From assembly GCA_034422455.1 (NCBI GenBank), contig DAOUJQ010000009.1:1-64000 (forward strand): a DNA stretch of 64,000 nucleotides. The letters are read 5' to 3'. Positions within the stretch are counted from its first letter, which is position 1. The number at the start of each line of letters is the position of its first letter. The notes under the pieces were generated by a model. The model saw only the letters and a list, made by a program, of their open reading frames with translations. It was not told where the DNA came from and did no database searches. The translations under genes were made by a program, and so were the position numbers. Positions 15,840 through 24,630 of the stretch are shown piece after piece. Source of the stretch: UBA1127 sp034422455. Lineage in GTDB: Bacteria > Chloroflexota > Dehalococcoidia > Lucifugimonadales > UBA1127.

Positions 15840-16784
15840 TTACCTGTACCTGACCCGCGGGTCAAGCCAGCCATAGGCAAGGTCAACAATGAGGTTTGCC
15901 ACAAGCACGGTGATTGCGGTGAACATCAGGGCGACCTGCAGCTGCGGGTAGTCGCGGAAGTGGATTGCTTCGATGGTCCACCGGCCCAGTCCCGGGATCC
16001 CGAAGACCGCCTCCATGACCACGGAGCCGTTGAGGGCATTGGGCACGCGCAGGCCGAAGACGGTAATAACGGGGATCAGGGCGTTCTTCAGCGCGTGCCG
16101 GTACATGACCGCGCCCTCCGACAGCCCCTTGGACCACGCCGTTCGAATGTACTCCTGCCGCAGCACCTCAAGCATCATGGTCCGCGTGATGCGCACGAGC
16201 GACGCCGCCGAGCTCACCGAGATGATCGCGGCCGGAAGCAACAGCAGGAGCAGGTGCTTGACCGGGTCTTCCGTCAGTGAATGCCACCCCACGGGCGGCG
16301 CCCACCCGATGTAGACGGCGGGCAGCACGAGGATGAGGGTGGCGAGCCAGAAGTGCGGGACGGCGTCGGCGAGCACCACCGTGCTGCGGACGACGTAGTC
16401 GCCACGGGTGTCCTGCTTAAGGGCGGAGAACACCCCAATCGGAATTGCGACTAAAGCGCTTAGGAACAGAGAGAAGAAAGCCAGTTCCAACGTGACAGGG
16501 AGGCGCCTAACCAGCTCGTCAACGGCCGGGCTGCCGTCCCACAGGGACCGCCCAAAGTCGCCGCGGAAGAACCCGCCCACCCACTTGAAGTACTGAATGT
16601 GGACTGGATCCGTGAGGCCCAGGCGCTCCTGCAACACTTCAAGGTTCGGAGCGTAGCCCAGTTCCTCCGTCATGAGGAGCGCAGCGTCACCCGGAATAAA
16701 GCGAATCAGGGCAAAGGCAATGAAGCTCAACACCAACAGGGTTGGTATGAGCAGGAGAACCCGTTGGATGGCGTACGTTCTCAT
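15840..16784 (-). CDS. ABC importer permease (DppB-like)
   Basis: 314 residues beginning with the DppB-type helix (RVLLLIPTLLVLSFIAFALI) and the IRFIPGDAALL motif; the EAA loop is RTAWSKGLSEGAVMYRHALKNALIP. It heterodimerises with the DppC-like permease. A strong hairpin separates it from the binding-protein gene upstream. Confidence 0.92.
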   Translation of the reverse strand: MRTYAIQRVLLLIPTLLVLSFIAFALIRFIPGDAALLMTEELGYAPNLEVLQERLGLTDPVHIQYFKWVGGFFRGDFGRSLWDGSPAVDELVRRLPVTLELAFFSLFLSALVAIPIGVFSALKQDTRGDYVVRSTVVLADAVPHFWLATLILVLPAVYIGWAPPVGWHSLTEDPVKHLLLLLLPAAIISVSSAASLVRITRTMMLEVLRQEYIRTAWSKGLSEGAVMYRHALKNALIPVITVFGLRVPNALNGSVVMEAVFGIPGLGRWTIEAIHFRDYPQLQVALMFTAITVLVANLIVDLAYGWLDPRVRYR

Positions 16785-16799
16785 GGCAAATGTTCAATG

Positions 16800-16839
16800 A
16801 AGGATGCTTGGCGGCCGGCATCGGCCGCCAAGCATCCTT
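16800..16839 (-). terminator. Intercistronic hairpin between binding protein and permease genes
   Basis: Perfect 17-base arms AAGGATGCTTGGCGGCC (16800-16816) and GGCCGCCAAGCATCCTT (16823-16839) around a 6-base loop, 24 bases after the binding-protein stop. No T-run follows on the minus strand, so partial termination or mRNA stabilisation is likely, the usual arrangement that makes binding protein in excess over permease. Confidence 0.8.
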
Positions 16840-16862
16840 CCTGAGACTCCCAGATTTCTAGG

Positions 16863-18656
16863 CTATCCCTCTTCGATCCAGGCGATCTCCCAGTCGCGGC
16901 CTTCCGTGTTGCCCACGTGGGGACGGAAGTTCTTGATCCACGGCTGCCAGAAGAAGTCCGAGAACCGGTCCGGGATGCGGATGAGGTAGACCTGACCAGC
17001 CAGGTATCGCTGGATCTGCCGAATCTGGTCGAACCGCTGGTTCGGGTCCTGCGTCAGGCGCTGGGCCTTAATCATCTCGGTCAGCAGAGGGTCGTCAATG
17101 TGGCTGTTGTTCTTGCTGTTGCCGGGCAGGAAGCTGACCAAGAGGTCGTCGACCTCAGCGGCCTTCAGACGGGAGTGGGCGATGTCGTAGTCGCCCATGC
17201 CGATGTTGCTGGTCTTGAGGTGGACGGAGTGGTCGACTTCCTGGAGGGTCATCTTGACGTTGACCTCATCCATCATGTCAGCGACCAGCTCGGGGTAGTA
17301 GGTGGCCTTGCAGCAGCTGCTGAACTGGTAGGTGATCTCCAGTGGGTTGTTGGGGCCGTAGCCGGCTTCAGCCAGCAGTGCAGCGGCGGCCTGCGGGTTG
17401 TACTGCCACCACTGGGCGGCGTCGCCCAGCTCAGCGGCCGTAATGCCGTACTCCGGGAACACCAGGGCCGGGACACCGCCGTAGGTGGGCTCGGTGATGG
17501 AGCCAAGGAGCAGGTCCATGATGGCCTGCTGCTCGAACGCCATGGCGATGGCGCGGCGCACGCGGATGTCGTTGAACGCCGGCGTCCGGTCGAGCCGGAA
17601 GTTCAGCGTGGGCGCCGTGCTGGGCAGGTCCTGGGCGAAGTTGGAGTCCGGGTTCCGCTCCTTGAAGTCCGCGGTGCTGCCGGACGGCGGGCCAAAGGTG
17701 TCGATGTCACCGGAGATGTAGGCCGCGCTGCGTGCCTGGGTGTCCGGGATGACCACGTACTCAATTGTGTCGATGAATGGGAGCTGGTTGCCGTGGGCGT
17801 CCGTCTTGAAGTAGTCGGGGTTGCGGACGGCGGTCATCCGCTTGTCCTTCTCCCAGGTCTCGAACATCCACGGGCCGGAGCCGATCATGCCCTCCGGCGT
17901 GGAGAGGAACTCCTCGTCGAGCACGCCCTCAAGGGCCGGGCTCTGGGGCGGCGACGAGGCCGCCTCTTGTGGAGCGACCCACGCTAGCGGTTCGCCAACG
18001 TGGACCATGAAAGAGGCAACCGGTTCGTGAAGTCGGAAGACCACCGTGTACTTGTCCGGGGCCTCGACAGCCTGGATGTCGGCCAACTGGAACTGGTACG
18101 AGTCCGGCCCCTTCAGGAACCGCTCGTAGCTCCACTTCACGTCAGCGGAAGTCAACTCACGGCCGTTGACCGGCGCGCGGTTGTGGAACTTGACGCCCTC
18201 ATGAATCTTGAATGTGTACGTGAGGCCGCCGTCAGAGACTTCCCAGTCAGTCGCCAAGTCCGGGAAGGACTCACGCGTGCCGCCCTCCACGTCCACACCG
18301 TAGGAGCGGGACATGAGGTTGTTGTACCACCAGCTGTTGGTGTTCTGGTGCTGGGCCTGTCCACCGCTTGTGCCGTGGGGGTCAAAGCCGGAACGGACGT
18401 CCCGGGAAGACGCAAAGGTGATCTTACCACCGTAGACTGGCTTAGGGCCCTCCATCATGGCGTCAGCGGGCTTCTCCATGGTGTCGCCGTCAGCGGGAGC
18501 AGCTGTCGTGGTGTCGGTGGTCGTCGTGCTCTCGCTCGGAGCGGCAGCGCCACCGCCGTCGCCGTCATCGTCGTCGCCGGCACATGCGGCAAAGACCATG
18601 GCGAGGGCCAGGAGCAGCGCCACCAAAAGATAGGAACCTCTCCTTGCAGCAGTCAT
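16863..18656 (-). CDS. ABC importer substrate-binding lipoprotein (SBP_bac_5)
   Basis: 597 residues from ATG 18656 with GGAGGAGG 4 bases upstream. A lipoprotein signal peptide ends in VFAAC (C25), followed by a D/G/T-rich tether. The body is a family 5 (DppA/OppA) solute-binding protein; the ligand cannot be predicted and may be a peptide, opine, glycoside or small aromatic conjugate. It is the first transporter gene, downstream of the Rieske dioxygenase genes on the same strand, which suggests the importer feeds that oxygenase. Confidence 0.9.
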   Translation of the reverse strand: MTAARRGSYLLVALLLALAMVFAACAGDDDDGDGGGAAAPSESTTTTDTTTAAPADGDTMEKPADAMMEGPKPVYGGKITFASSRDVRSGFDPHGTSGGQAQHQNTNSWWYNNLMSRSYGVDVEGGTRESFPDLATDWEVSDGGLTYTFKIHEGVKFHNRAPVNGRELTSADVKWSYERFLKGPDSYQFQLADIQAVEAPDKYTVVFRLHEPVASFMVHVGEPLAWVAPQEAASSPPQSPALEGVLDEEFLSTPEGMIGSGPWMFETWEKDKRMTAVRNPDYFKTDAHGNQLPFIDTIEYVVIPDTQARSAAYISGDIDTFGPPSGSTADFKERNPDSNFAQDLPSTAPTLNFRLDRTPAFNDIRVRRAIAMAFEQQAIMDLLLGSITEPTYGGVPALVFPEYGITAAELGDAAQWWQYNPQAAAALLAEAGYGPNNPLEITYQFSSCCKATYYPELVADMMDEVNVKMTLQEVDHSVHLKTSNIGMGDYDIAHSRLKAAEVDDLLVSFLPGNSKNNSHIDDPLLTEMIKAQRLTQDPNQRFDQIRQIQRYLAGQVYLIRIPDRFSDFFWQPWIKNFRPHVGNTEGRDWEIAWIEEG

Positions 18657-18769
18657 TGGCCTCCTCCTCTCAAACATGACCATTCTTGTCAGGCCCGGGC
18701 GGGGCGGCACATGCTCACTCCCGCCAAAACCCCTGATATTGTGCGCCCGCATCGCGGGCATCGGACCCC

Positions 18770-19120
18770 CTAATCCTCAATGAGGGAATTGCTGCGCCTC
18801 ATGGGCGTGTCGTAATCGACGCCGTGAGACCGGAACCAGAGGTAGATGCCCTGCCAGAAGAGCTCCGGGTCCGCCTCGATGACCTCGCCCGTCTCCGCTC
18901 GCGAAATGACGAGCTCACCCCATGCGTCCGGTTCGCGCCGCTCACCCTCCACCAACGATTGGCCTCGCCAACTGTCGAGGTCGTCCAACTGCTCGGTGAG
19001 GAAGCGGGAGAGGATGATACCATCGGCCACGATGGCCTCCCGAATGGCGCCGTCAGTTTCAATGACCAGGATGGCGTCGTCCTGCGCGCCCCTAGTCCGC
19101 CACTCCACGCTGAGCGACAT
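18770..19120 (-). CDS. Conserved-looking hypothetical protein in the Rieske/ABC block
   Basis: 116 residues, not recognised. The sequence is acidic, W-rich near the C-terminus (ELFWQGIYLWF) and has an N-terminal beta-type stretch (DDAILVIETDGAIREAIV). GGGGGG stands about 9 bases before the ATG. It lies between the dioxygenase small-subunit gene and the binding-protein gene with no terminator, so it is probably cotranscribed. Confidence 0.65.
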   Translation of the reverse strand: MSLSVEWRTRGAQDDAILVIETDGAIREAIVADGIILSRFLTEQLDDLDSWRGQSLVEGERREPDAWGELVISRAETGEVIEADPELFWQGIYLWFRSHGVDYDTPMRRSNSLIED

Positions 19121-19203
19121 GCCGGATAACCCCCCTCACTTATAGCGGGGCGCCTTCTCGTCACTGCCAAGACGCGCGCATCCGCCAAACGGTTCCCTTC
19201 TGA

Positions 19204-19743
19204 CTAGAAGAAAGTGGAAAACACCTTCGCCAGCAGCACGTTCTGGTCAAGCAGGATAAGGCGCTTGGCGATCTTCCACCCGGTCTCACTGTCCCGCCGC
19301 AGGATGTCCTGGCGCGTACCGATGAACATCACGACCTCGTCCCGCAGCCGATTGGACCAGACGAAGAAGTTGCTGCTGACCTCCACCTCATCACCGTCGA
19401 CAGCCAAGACGCGAACGTTGGTGATGATGTGGCGGACGCGGGAAAAGGGCTCCTCCGGCCAGTGCACGCCGGTGTTGAGCTGCCGGACGCGACCCATGAG
19501 GGTGCGCTTGCCCTCGTCGAACCAGGAGATCTCGGACTCAGTGTCCGTGTTCTCCCGGTGCTGCTCGCCGAACTTCACGTTCCGGCGAATGGGCATGTGG
19601 TAGTGGATGTCCTCGGCCAGCAGGTCGCCCCAGTCGCTGAAGCGCCGCTCGTCCAGCATTGCGGCTTCGTCGTACAGAAACCGCTCAATCTCCCGTTCCA
19701 GGAGGAGCCGTTCCCATGCAGTATCTGTGCTTTGGGTCGTCAC
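19204..19743 (-). CDS. Aromatic-ring-hydroxylating dioxygenase beta subunit
   Basis: 179 residues of the NTF2/SnoaL-like small-subunit family: FLYDEAAMLDERRFSDWGDLLAEDIHYHMPIRR and the C-terminal GWKIAKRLILLDQNVL are diagnostic. It forms an alpha3-beta3 oxygenase with the subunit at 20029-21459. A small unknown gene separates the two. Confidence 0.9.
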   Translation of the reverse strand: MTTQSTDTAWERLLLEREIERFLYDEAAMLDERRFSDWGDLLAEDIHYHMPIRRNVKFGEQHRENTDTESEISWFDEGKRTLMGRVRQLNTGVHWPEEPFSRVRHIITNVRVLAVDGDEVEVSSNFFVWSNRLRDEVVMFIGTRQDILRRDSETGWKIAKRLILLDQNVLLAKVFSTFF

Positions 19744-19752
19744 GGGACTCTC

Positions 19753-20001
19753 CTACGACTCAATCTCAGACGCGACCTCGGCAAAGAAGACCCAGTCCTC
19801 CGTGCCGACTCGCGAAGGGTCATTGTCACTCTCAAGACACCGGGCCACAAGCCAACCGCCGTCACGGGCGTTAAGGGTGATCTCCACCAGGTCGCCGTTC
19901 TTCAGCTCCAGCTTCGTGCCCTCCGGCATGTCCCGAATGAACATGCCGTCCGGGGTGTTCACCCGCCTCCGCTCCGCCCTGTCAGCGCCGCCCTGCGTCA
20001 T
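19753..20001 (-). CDS. Small hypothetical protein between dioxygenase subunits
   Basis: 82 residues, not recognised. GGAGG precedes the ATG and it lies 27 bases after the alpha-subunit stop and 9 before the beta-subunit start, so it is very probably translated. Predicted beta-rich (KLELKNGDLVEITLNARDGGWLVARCLES). It lacks the cysteine/histidine pattern of a Rieske ferredoxin, so it is not the missing electron donor. Confidence 0.7.
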   Translation of the reverse strand: MTQGGADRAERRRVNTPDGMFIRDMPEGTKLELKNGDLVEITLNARDGGWLVARCLESDNDPSRVGTEDWVFFAEVASEIES

Positions 20002-20028
20002 TGGCCGCCCTCCGATGCGTTTCCGGGC

Positions 20029-21459
20029 CTACCAGGATGGCTTGATGTTGCCATTGCGGGACTTGCCGTTGGCCCTGCCGTTTGACTTCCCGTTCTTCCG
20101 CACCGGGAAGATGTCATCCCAGCTACCAGCTTCCATGAACTCCACCCACCGGCGGAGCCGCGCGCGCTGGTTCTCCTCGGACGGCCCGCGGTCGCCGATG
20201 GTGACACCCGGAATGCGCTCGTCGTAGTGGTTGTGGTGCAGTCCAAGCTGGAAGTTGTACGGGAAGCGCTGCGCCACCATGCCAAGGCTGGCCGGGTGGG
20301 CGTAGTTCCAGTTTTCCATGTCGTCAGACTCGGTGATGCCAGCCGGGCCGCAGTAGCGCATCACGTAGCGGCGCTTGGAGTCCTTCACGTGCTTGGGGGC
20401 GTTCTTGTCGACCTGATATTGGCGCCAGCTCTCCGTCATGCCCACGCCGTGGGGGTGCCACATGAGGATGCGCCAGTCGGACATCGTCGCGTTGGGCCAG
20501 ATGTGGAACTGGCCGTCGCTCTGCATGTGGAGGTACTCGTCGGCGAACCGCTGCTGCTTGATCTCCCGCTGCTCGCGCCAGTAGTCGTCGACGCCGGGCT
20601 CCAGAAGCCACGTGTCACGGTACGGCGCGACGCCGGGCTGCTCGTAGATGGCGAGCTGGCCCACGTGGCCAAGCTCCCGGCTGGACATGTAGCCGCGCTT
20701 GGACGGGAAGGGCGCGGCCAGCGGGTGGCGGCCACCGCCCTCGACCTCGCCCTGCGGGCCGATGGCCGCCGCGTTGACGGAAAGATGCGTCATGGCGGCG
20801 TGGGCACTGTCGCCCGCGAAGCTGAACGCGCCGAACTTCCAGTTTGACGGAAGGCGCCAGCGCTGCGCCGGCTTGTAGAGCTCGACGCCCGCGTCCGTGC
20901 CGTCGGAGGCCTGGAAGGCCCAGCGGACGGTCCGTGCGAAGGGGCCAAGGTAGTCCTCAAAGGACGGGGCCTTGGGGTCCCACGTGGCCCAGATGGAGCC
21001 GTAGTAGTTGCACATCTGGGCGACTTCCGCCAAACCCCACTGGCTCTTGTCCAGCTCCTCGAAGTACGCGTCCCTGTGGTGGGGCACGCCGACGAGTCGC
21101 CCGTCTGTGTCGTACGTCCAAGCGTGGAAGGGGCAAGTGAAGACGAGGGCGTTGCCGTCGTCATAGCGGCAGACCTTCATGCCCCGGTGCCGGCAGGTGT
21201 TGAGGAAGACGTGGATCTGGCCCTTGCGGTCGCGGGTGAGGATAATCTCCTCCTCGCCCATGCGGCCGAGAACGAAGTCGCCGGGGTTCTCCACCTGGCT
21301 CTCGTGCCCGACGAGCAGCCAAGCGCGGCCAAAGATCTGCTCGAGTTCCTGGGCGTAAATGTCCTCGTTGACGTAGACCTCGCGGCTGACTTGACCCTTT
21401 TCGAGGTCGACCAAATCCCGCAGGCTACGGTCACCCCTGCCCTTGATATACGTAACCAT
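20029..21459 (-). CDS. Aromatic-ring-hydroxylating dioxygenase alpha subunit (Rieske)
   Basis: 476 residues, the length of two-subunit naphthalene/biphenyl/benzoate-type oxygenases. Rieske ligands are C89, H91 (CRHRG) and C109, H112 (CPFHAW); the mononuclear iron site is GD217-S-A-H220-x4-H225. It would add O2 to an aromatic ring to give a cis-dihydrodiol or hydroxylated product. AAGGAGG stands before the ATG and a good promoter lies 55-83 bases upstream, making this the first gene of the 12-gene minus-strand block. No reductase or ferredoxin gene is in the block. Confidence 0.92.
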   Translation of the reverse strand: MVTYIKGRGDRSLRDLVDLEKGQVSREVYVNEDIYAQELEQIFGRAWLLVGHESQVENPGDFVLGRMGEEEIILTRDRKGQIHVFLNTCRHRGMKVCRYDDGNALVFTCPFHAWTYDTDGRLVGVPHHRDAYFEELDKSQWGLAEVAQMCNYYGSIWATWDPKAPSFEDYLGPFARTVRWAFQASDGTDAGVELYKPAQRWRLPSNWKFGAFSFAGDSAHAAMTHLSVNAAAIGPQGEVEGGGRHPLAAPFPSKRGYMSSRELGHVGQLAIYEQPGVAPYRDTWLLEPGVDDYWREQREIKQQRFADEYLHMQSDGQFHIWPNATMSDWRILMWHPHGVGMTESWRQYQVDKNAPKHVKDSKRRYVMRYCGPAGITESDDMENWNYAHPASLGMVAQRFPYNFQLGLHHNHYDERIPGVTIGDRGPSEENQRARLRRWVEFMEAGSWDDIFPVRKNGKSNGRANGKSRNGNIKPSW

Positions 21460-21513
21460 GTCCTGTCCTCCTTATGGGTCGCCACAGGAATAGCCATTCT
21501 CAAATGTGGGTCA

Positions 21514-21542
21514 ACAGTATGTGAAAGGCGCGTTACTGTCAA
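21514..21542 (-). promoter_or_regulatory. Sigma70-type promoter of the Rieske/ABC block
   Basis: On the minus strand, TTGACA (21537-21542) and TACTGT (21514-21519) are separated by 17 bases, 55 bases upstream of the dioxygenase ATG. Confidence 0.65.
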
Positions 21543-21651
21543 TGGGGTTTCTCCACAACTTGGCGAATGGCATATTTATGAATAGGAGTGCATTCAGAAA
21601 ACCGGGGTCACGTCATTCACTCTGGCGATAGGGCACGGGCCGCAGTCAGGC

Positions 21652-22326
21652 CTAGCGAGGCCCGCTCCCTATTTCAATGCCGCCAAAGGTGCATGAACCC
21701 GTCACCGTGAGGGTGGCAGAGGGTTCGGCCGGGGCCCGGCGCGTCGTTTCCACGCCGCCCAGCGTGGCGGACGCTTGCACCTCCACAGCCCAGTCGTCGG
21801 GAACGTAGATGTCCGCGCTGCCGAAGAGCACTTCAACGCGCAGCACGGCCGACCCGCCCGCCAGGGCGGCGTCCCGGAGGTCCACGGTGGCGGACCCAAA
21901 CGTCGCCGACACCTTGCCGCCACGGAAGTTCTTGCTGGTCACGCGCCGCTCGATGCTGCCAAAATCGCAGGAGACGTCCAGGTCATCCTCCGCTGTGTCC
22001 GTTCCGCTCCGGCGCCGACCGCGGCGCCCCCATCCTCCAGCAAGGATCCAAACGCCAACCGCAATCAAGGCCACCGGCCAGAAGTCGCCGATGTTCACGT
22101 CAAGCAGGTCAAGGTTGTCGACCAGGAAAACCGCGCCCACGAGGGTGAGCACCACGCCGGACCAACGCGATGAGGGTAGGCTCACCACGCCCAGGACGAT
22201 GAGGACCACCGGCCACCAGTCGCCCCAGTCGAAATCCCAATCGGAGAGGTTCTCGGCCAGAAACACGCCGCCCAAGGCCAGCAACAGCAGGCCGACGAAA
22301 AGGCGGTTTCGAGTGCTCGCGTTCAT
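21652..22326 (-). CDS. LiaF/LiaI-like membrane protein with C-terminal beta domain
   Basis: 224 residues from ATG 22326; an in-frame ATG at 22362 would add 12 residues. Four hydrophobic segments occupy roughly residues 1-105, with repeats of WWPVVLIVLGV and FWPVALIAVGV, followed by an RRGRRRS stop and a soluble beta-rich domain (SCDFGSIERRV, VSATFGSATVDLRD) like the LiaF-type cell-wall-stress C-terminal domain. Such proteins sense or modulate envelope stress; no liaRS kinase/regulator pair is adjacent. Confidence 0.75.
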   Translation of the reverse strand: MNASTRNRLFVGLLLLALGGVFLAENLSDWDFDWGDWWPVVLIVLGVVSLPSSRWSGVVLTLVGAVFLVDNLDLLDVNIGDFWPVALIAVGVWILAGGWGRRGRRRSGTDTAEDDLDVSCDFGSIERRVTSKNFRGGKVSATFGSATVDLRDAALAGGSAVLRVEVLFGSADIYVPDDWAVEVQASATLGGVETTRRAPAEPSATLTVTGSCTFGGIEIGSGPR

Positions 22327-22368
22327 CGTGGTCCCATCTCCAGAGTTTGGCGCTCCCGGCAAGGACGG

Positions 22369-23313
22369 CTACTGTTCGCAGTCCCGGAGCTCCAGCGGCC
22401 GCCACGCGTCCAGGGGTTTCTGCCGCGGGAAGAGCTCCGGGTGGAGGATCTCCGCCATGACCTCAAGTCCATCCACCGCACGAGGGCCGGGCCGGCTGAA
22501 GTAGGAGGTCGCGTCGACGGCGTACACCTGGCCCCGGCGAACGGCCTTCAGGTCGCCCCACGCCGCCGGGAATGGCGTCAGGCGAAACTCCAACTCGAGC
22601 GCGTCAAGGTGGTAGCCGCAGGGCATTACGACGATTACCTCCGGGTCGAATGCGGCTATCTCCTCCCACGTCACCTCACGTGAAGGCTGACCCTCCGGCA
22701 CGATACCGGCGACACCGCCGGCGAGCCGGACCATTTCCGGCACCCAGTGGCCGCCCGCGAAGGGAGGGTCCATCCACTCCATGGTGAAGACACGGGGACG
22801 CTCCGCAGCCGACCTGGCGCGCTCCTCCACCGCCTGAATCCGCGCGCGGAGGCCTAGCACCACCTCAGCCGCCTGCTCCGACGTTCCCGTGGCGTCGCCG
22901 ACCTGCGCGATGGTGTCCAGGATGGCGGCAAGGGAGGTGGGTTCCAACGAGAGCACGGTGTTATCGCCGTGAAGGTGGCGCACTGCGTCCTGCACGGTGT
23001 CGTAGGAGACGGCGCAGACGTCACACAGCTCCTGCGTCAGGATGAGGTCCGGGTTGAGCTGCTCCAACAGCGGGCGATCGAGCGTGTAGATGCTGCTGCC
23101 GCTGTGAACGTTGGCGGTGACGTGATTGTGGATGTCGCGGTTGGACATGCTGGCCGGGTTGAAGCCCGCGCTGGTGACGGCGGGCCTCGACGCGGCGTCG
23201 GCGGGGTAGTCGCATTCGTGGGTGACGGCCACCAGCCTGTCGCCAAGGCCAAGGGCGTAGACGATCTCGGTCGCGCTGGGCAGCAGTGAGCATATACGCT
23301 GGGCCGTCGCCAT
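22369..23313 (-). CDS. BtuF/FhuD-type periplasmic-binding-protein family, probably cobalamin-binding
   Basis: 314 residues. RICSLLPSATEIVYALGLGDRLVAVTHECDYP is the hallmark of the cobalamin-binding BtuF-like family; the LNPDLILTQELCDVCAV motif also fits. There is no signal peptide, so it may be cytosolic or a stand-alone relative, and no BtuCD genes adjoin it. Divergent from the epimerase gene at 23527. Confidence 0.8.
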   Translation of the reverse strand: MATAQRICSLLPSATEIVYALGLGDRLVAVTHECDYPADAASRPAVTSAGFNPASMSNRDIHNHVTANVHSGSSIYTLDRPLLEQLNPDLILTQELCDVCAVSYDTVQDAVRHLHGDNTVLSLEPTSLAAILDTIAQVGDATGTSEQAAEVVLGLRARIQAVEERARSAAERPRVFTMEWMDPPFAGGHWVPEMVRLAGGVAGIVPEGQPSREVTWEEIAAFDPEVIVVMPCGYHLDALELEFRLTPFPAAWGDLKAVRRGQVYAVDATSYFSRPGPRAVDGLEVMAEILHPELFPRQKPLDAWRPLELRDCEQ

Positions 23314-23425
23314 GGCTGCCTCCTGATTGCCGGCCGCAATAGGCGTTTGGAATGAATCTATCCATGCCCGTTTTCGGTGTCAAGGAATGCCTTTTGCCGG
23401 TCGTTCGCCGCATCTTCTCCCAGGG

Positions 23426-23454
23426 TTGACACCCCTATCTGGTCTGCATATCCT
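23426..23454 (+). promoter_or_regulatory. Sigma70-type promoter of the epimerase gene
   Basis: TTGACA (23426-23431), 17-base spacer, TATCCT (23449-23454), ending 72 bases before the ATG at 23527. Confidence 0.65.
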
Positions 23455-23526
23455 ACCGCAGTCATTGCGCCAGCAACGGTCACACTATGCATTTCGTGAC
23501 CTCCGACGCGCCTTTGAGGAGGAAAC

Positions 23527-24474
23527 ATGCTACTGATCATCGGCGGGATGGGGTTCATCGGGATGCACACCGTGCGCCACGTGCTCGACGCGGGAGAGGA
23601 CGTGGTCATCGGCGCCCACAGCGCCCGCCGTGAGCCGGAGATATTCAAGGACGAGATCGGTAAGCGGGTCCACATCGCTTCCGTCGACGTCACCAATCCG
23701 ATCACCGTCGTGGAGGCGGTGAACAAGTACGGCGTCACCCGCATCGCCCACATGGTCGCGCCGCGGCTGGGTGCGCTCTCGCCGGGCGATGAGTACCGCA
23801 CCAACATGGGCGGCCTTATCAACGTCCTCGAGACCGCACGGGTCTGCGGCGTAGACCGCGTGCTGGTCGCCAGCTCCCAGTCGGTCTACCTTGGGGTCAG
23901 GCAGGGGCCGTTCCCAGAGGACGCGCCGCTGCCCGTCGTCACCAACAACGCGACGGAGGCCTACAAGAAGAGCTTCGAGACCCTTGGCTCGCTCTACGCC
24001 GGCCAGACCGGGACCAATGTCGTGTTCATGCGCATCGGCAGCATATACGGGCCGCTGTACTACAGCGGCTTCAACCTGCCCAGTCGTATGACCCGGGCCG
24101 CCGTCACCGGCAACCCGCCGGACTACGGCCGCGGCGGCGTGCCATTCGCGGAGGACCGCACGGACTGGACGTACGTCAAGGACGTGTCCAAGGGCGTGCA
24201 ATTGCTCTGCGCAGCCGACTCGCTGAACCACACCATCTACAACATCGGCAGCGGCACAGGCACGGCCAACCAGGAGGTCGCCGACGCGGTCTCCGCCGCC
24301 GTGCCCGGCGCCAACTTCGAGCTGCAGCCAGGCAGGGGTCCCGCCTACCGGGTGGACCCGTTCATGGACATTTCCCGTATCCACGAAGAGCTCGGCTACG
24401 AGCCCAAGTACACCATCGGCCCCGCCATTGCGGAGTACGCCGAGTGGATGAAGGCCACGCCGGACTGGCGATAA
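23527..24474 (+). CDS. NAD-dependent epimerase/dehydratase (extended SDR)
   Basis: 315 residues with the N-terminal GGMGFIG nucleotide loop (residues 6-12), VASSQSVYLG (catalytic Ser region) and TEAYKKSFETLG where the YxxxK motif is expected. The lysines follow the Tyr at +1/+2 rather than +4, so catalysis may be altered. C-terminal DRTDWTYVKDVSKGVQLL is typical of sugar epimerases. GAGGAGG stands before the ATG. Substrate unknown; it is followed by an amidohydrolase on the same strand. Confidence 0.82.
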   Translation: MLLIIGGMGFIGMHTVRHVLDAGEDVVIGAHSARREPEIFKDEIGKRVHIASVDVTNPITVVEAVNKYGVTRIAHMVAPRLGALSPGDEYRTNMGGLINVLETARVCGVDRVLVASSQSVYLGVRQGPFPEDAPLPVVTNNATEAYKKSFETLGSLYAGQTGTNVVFMRIGSIYGPLYYSGFNLPSRMTRAAVTGNPPDYGRGGVPFAEDRTDWTYVKDVSKGVQLLCAADSLNHTIYNIGSGTGTANQEVADAVSAAVPGANFELQPGRGPAYRVDPFMDISRIHEELGYEPKYTIGPAIAEYAEWMKATPDWR

Positions 24475-24630
24475 CCGTCGCTTGCCTGTCGGCGGAAAGG
24501 AGGCGTTGGCGGTGGCCGGGACGGCGCGGCAATGGCGCGCCGTGTCTCAGCAATTGACTACTGTGGTACCATGGGCGCCAGTCCAAACTGATGCTTGGGG
24601 CAACCGGCGCCCAAACAAAGGAGGAGCATT

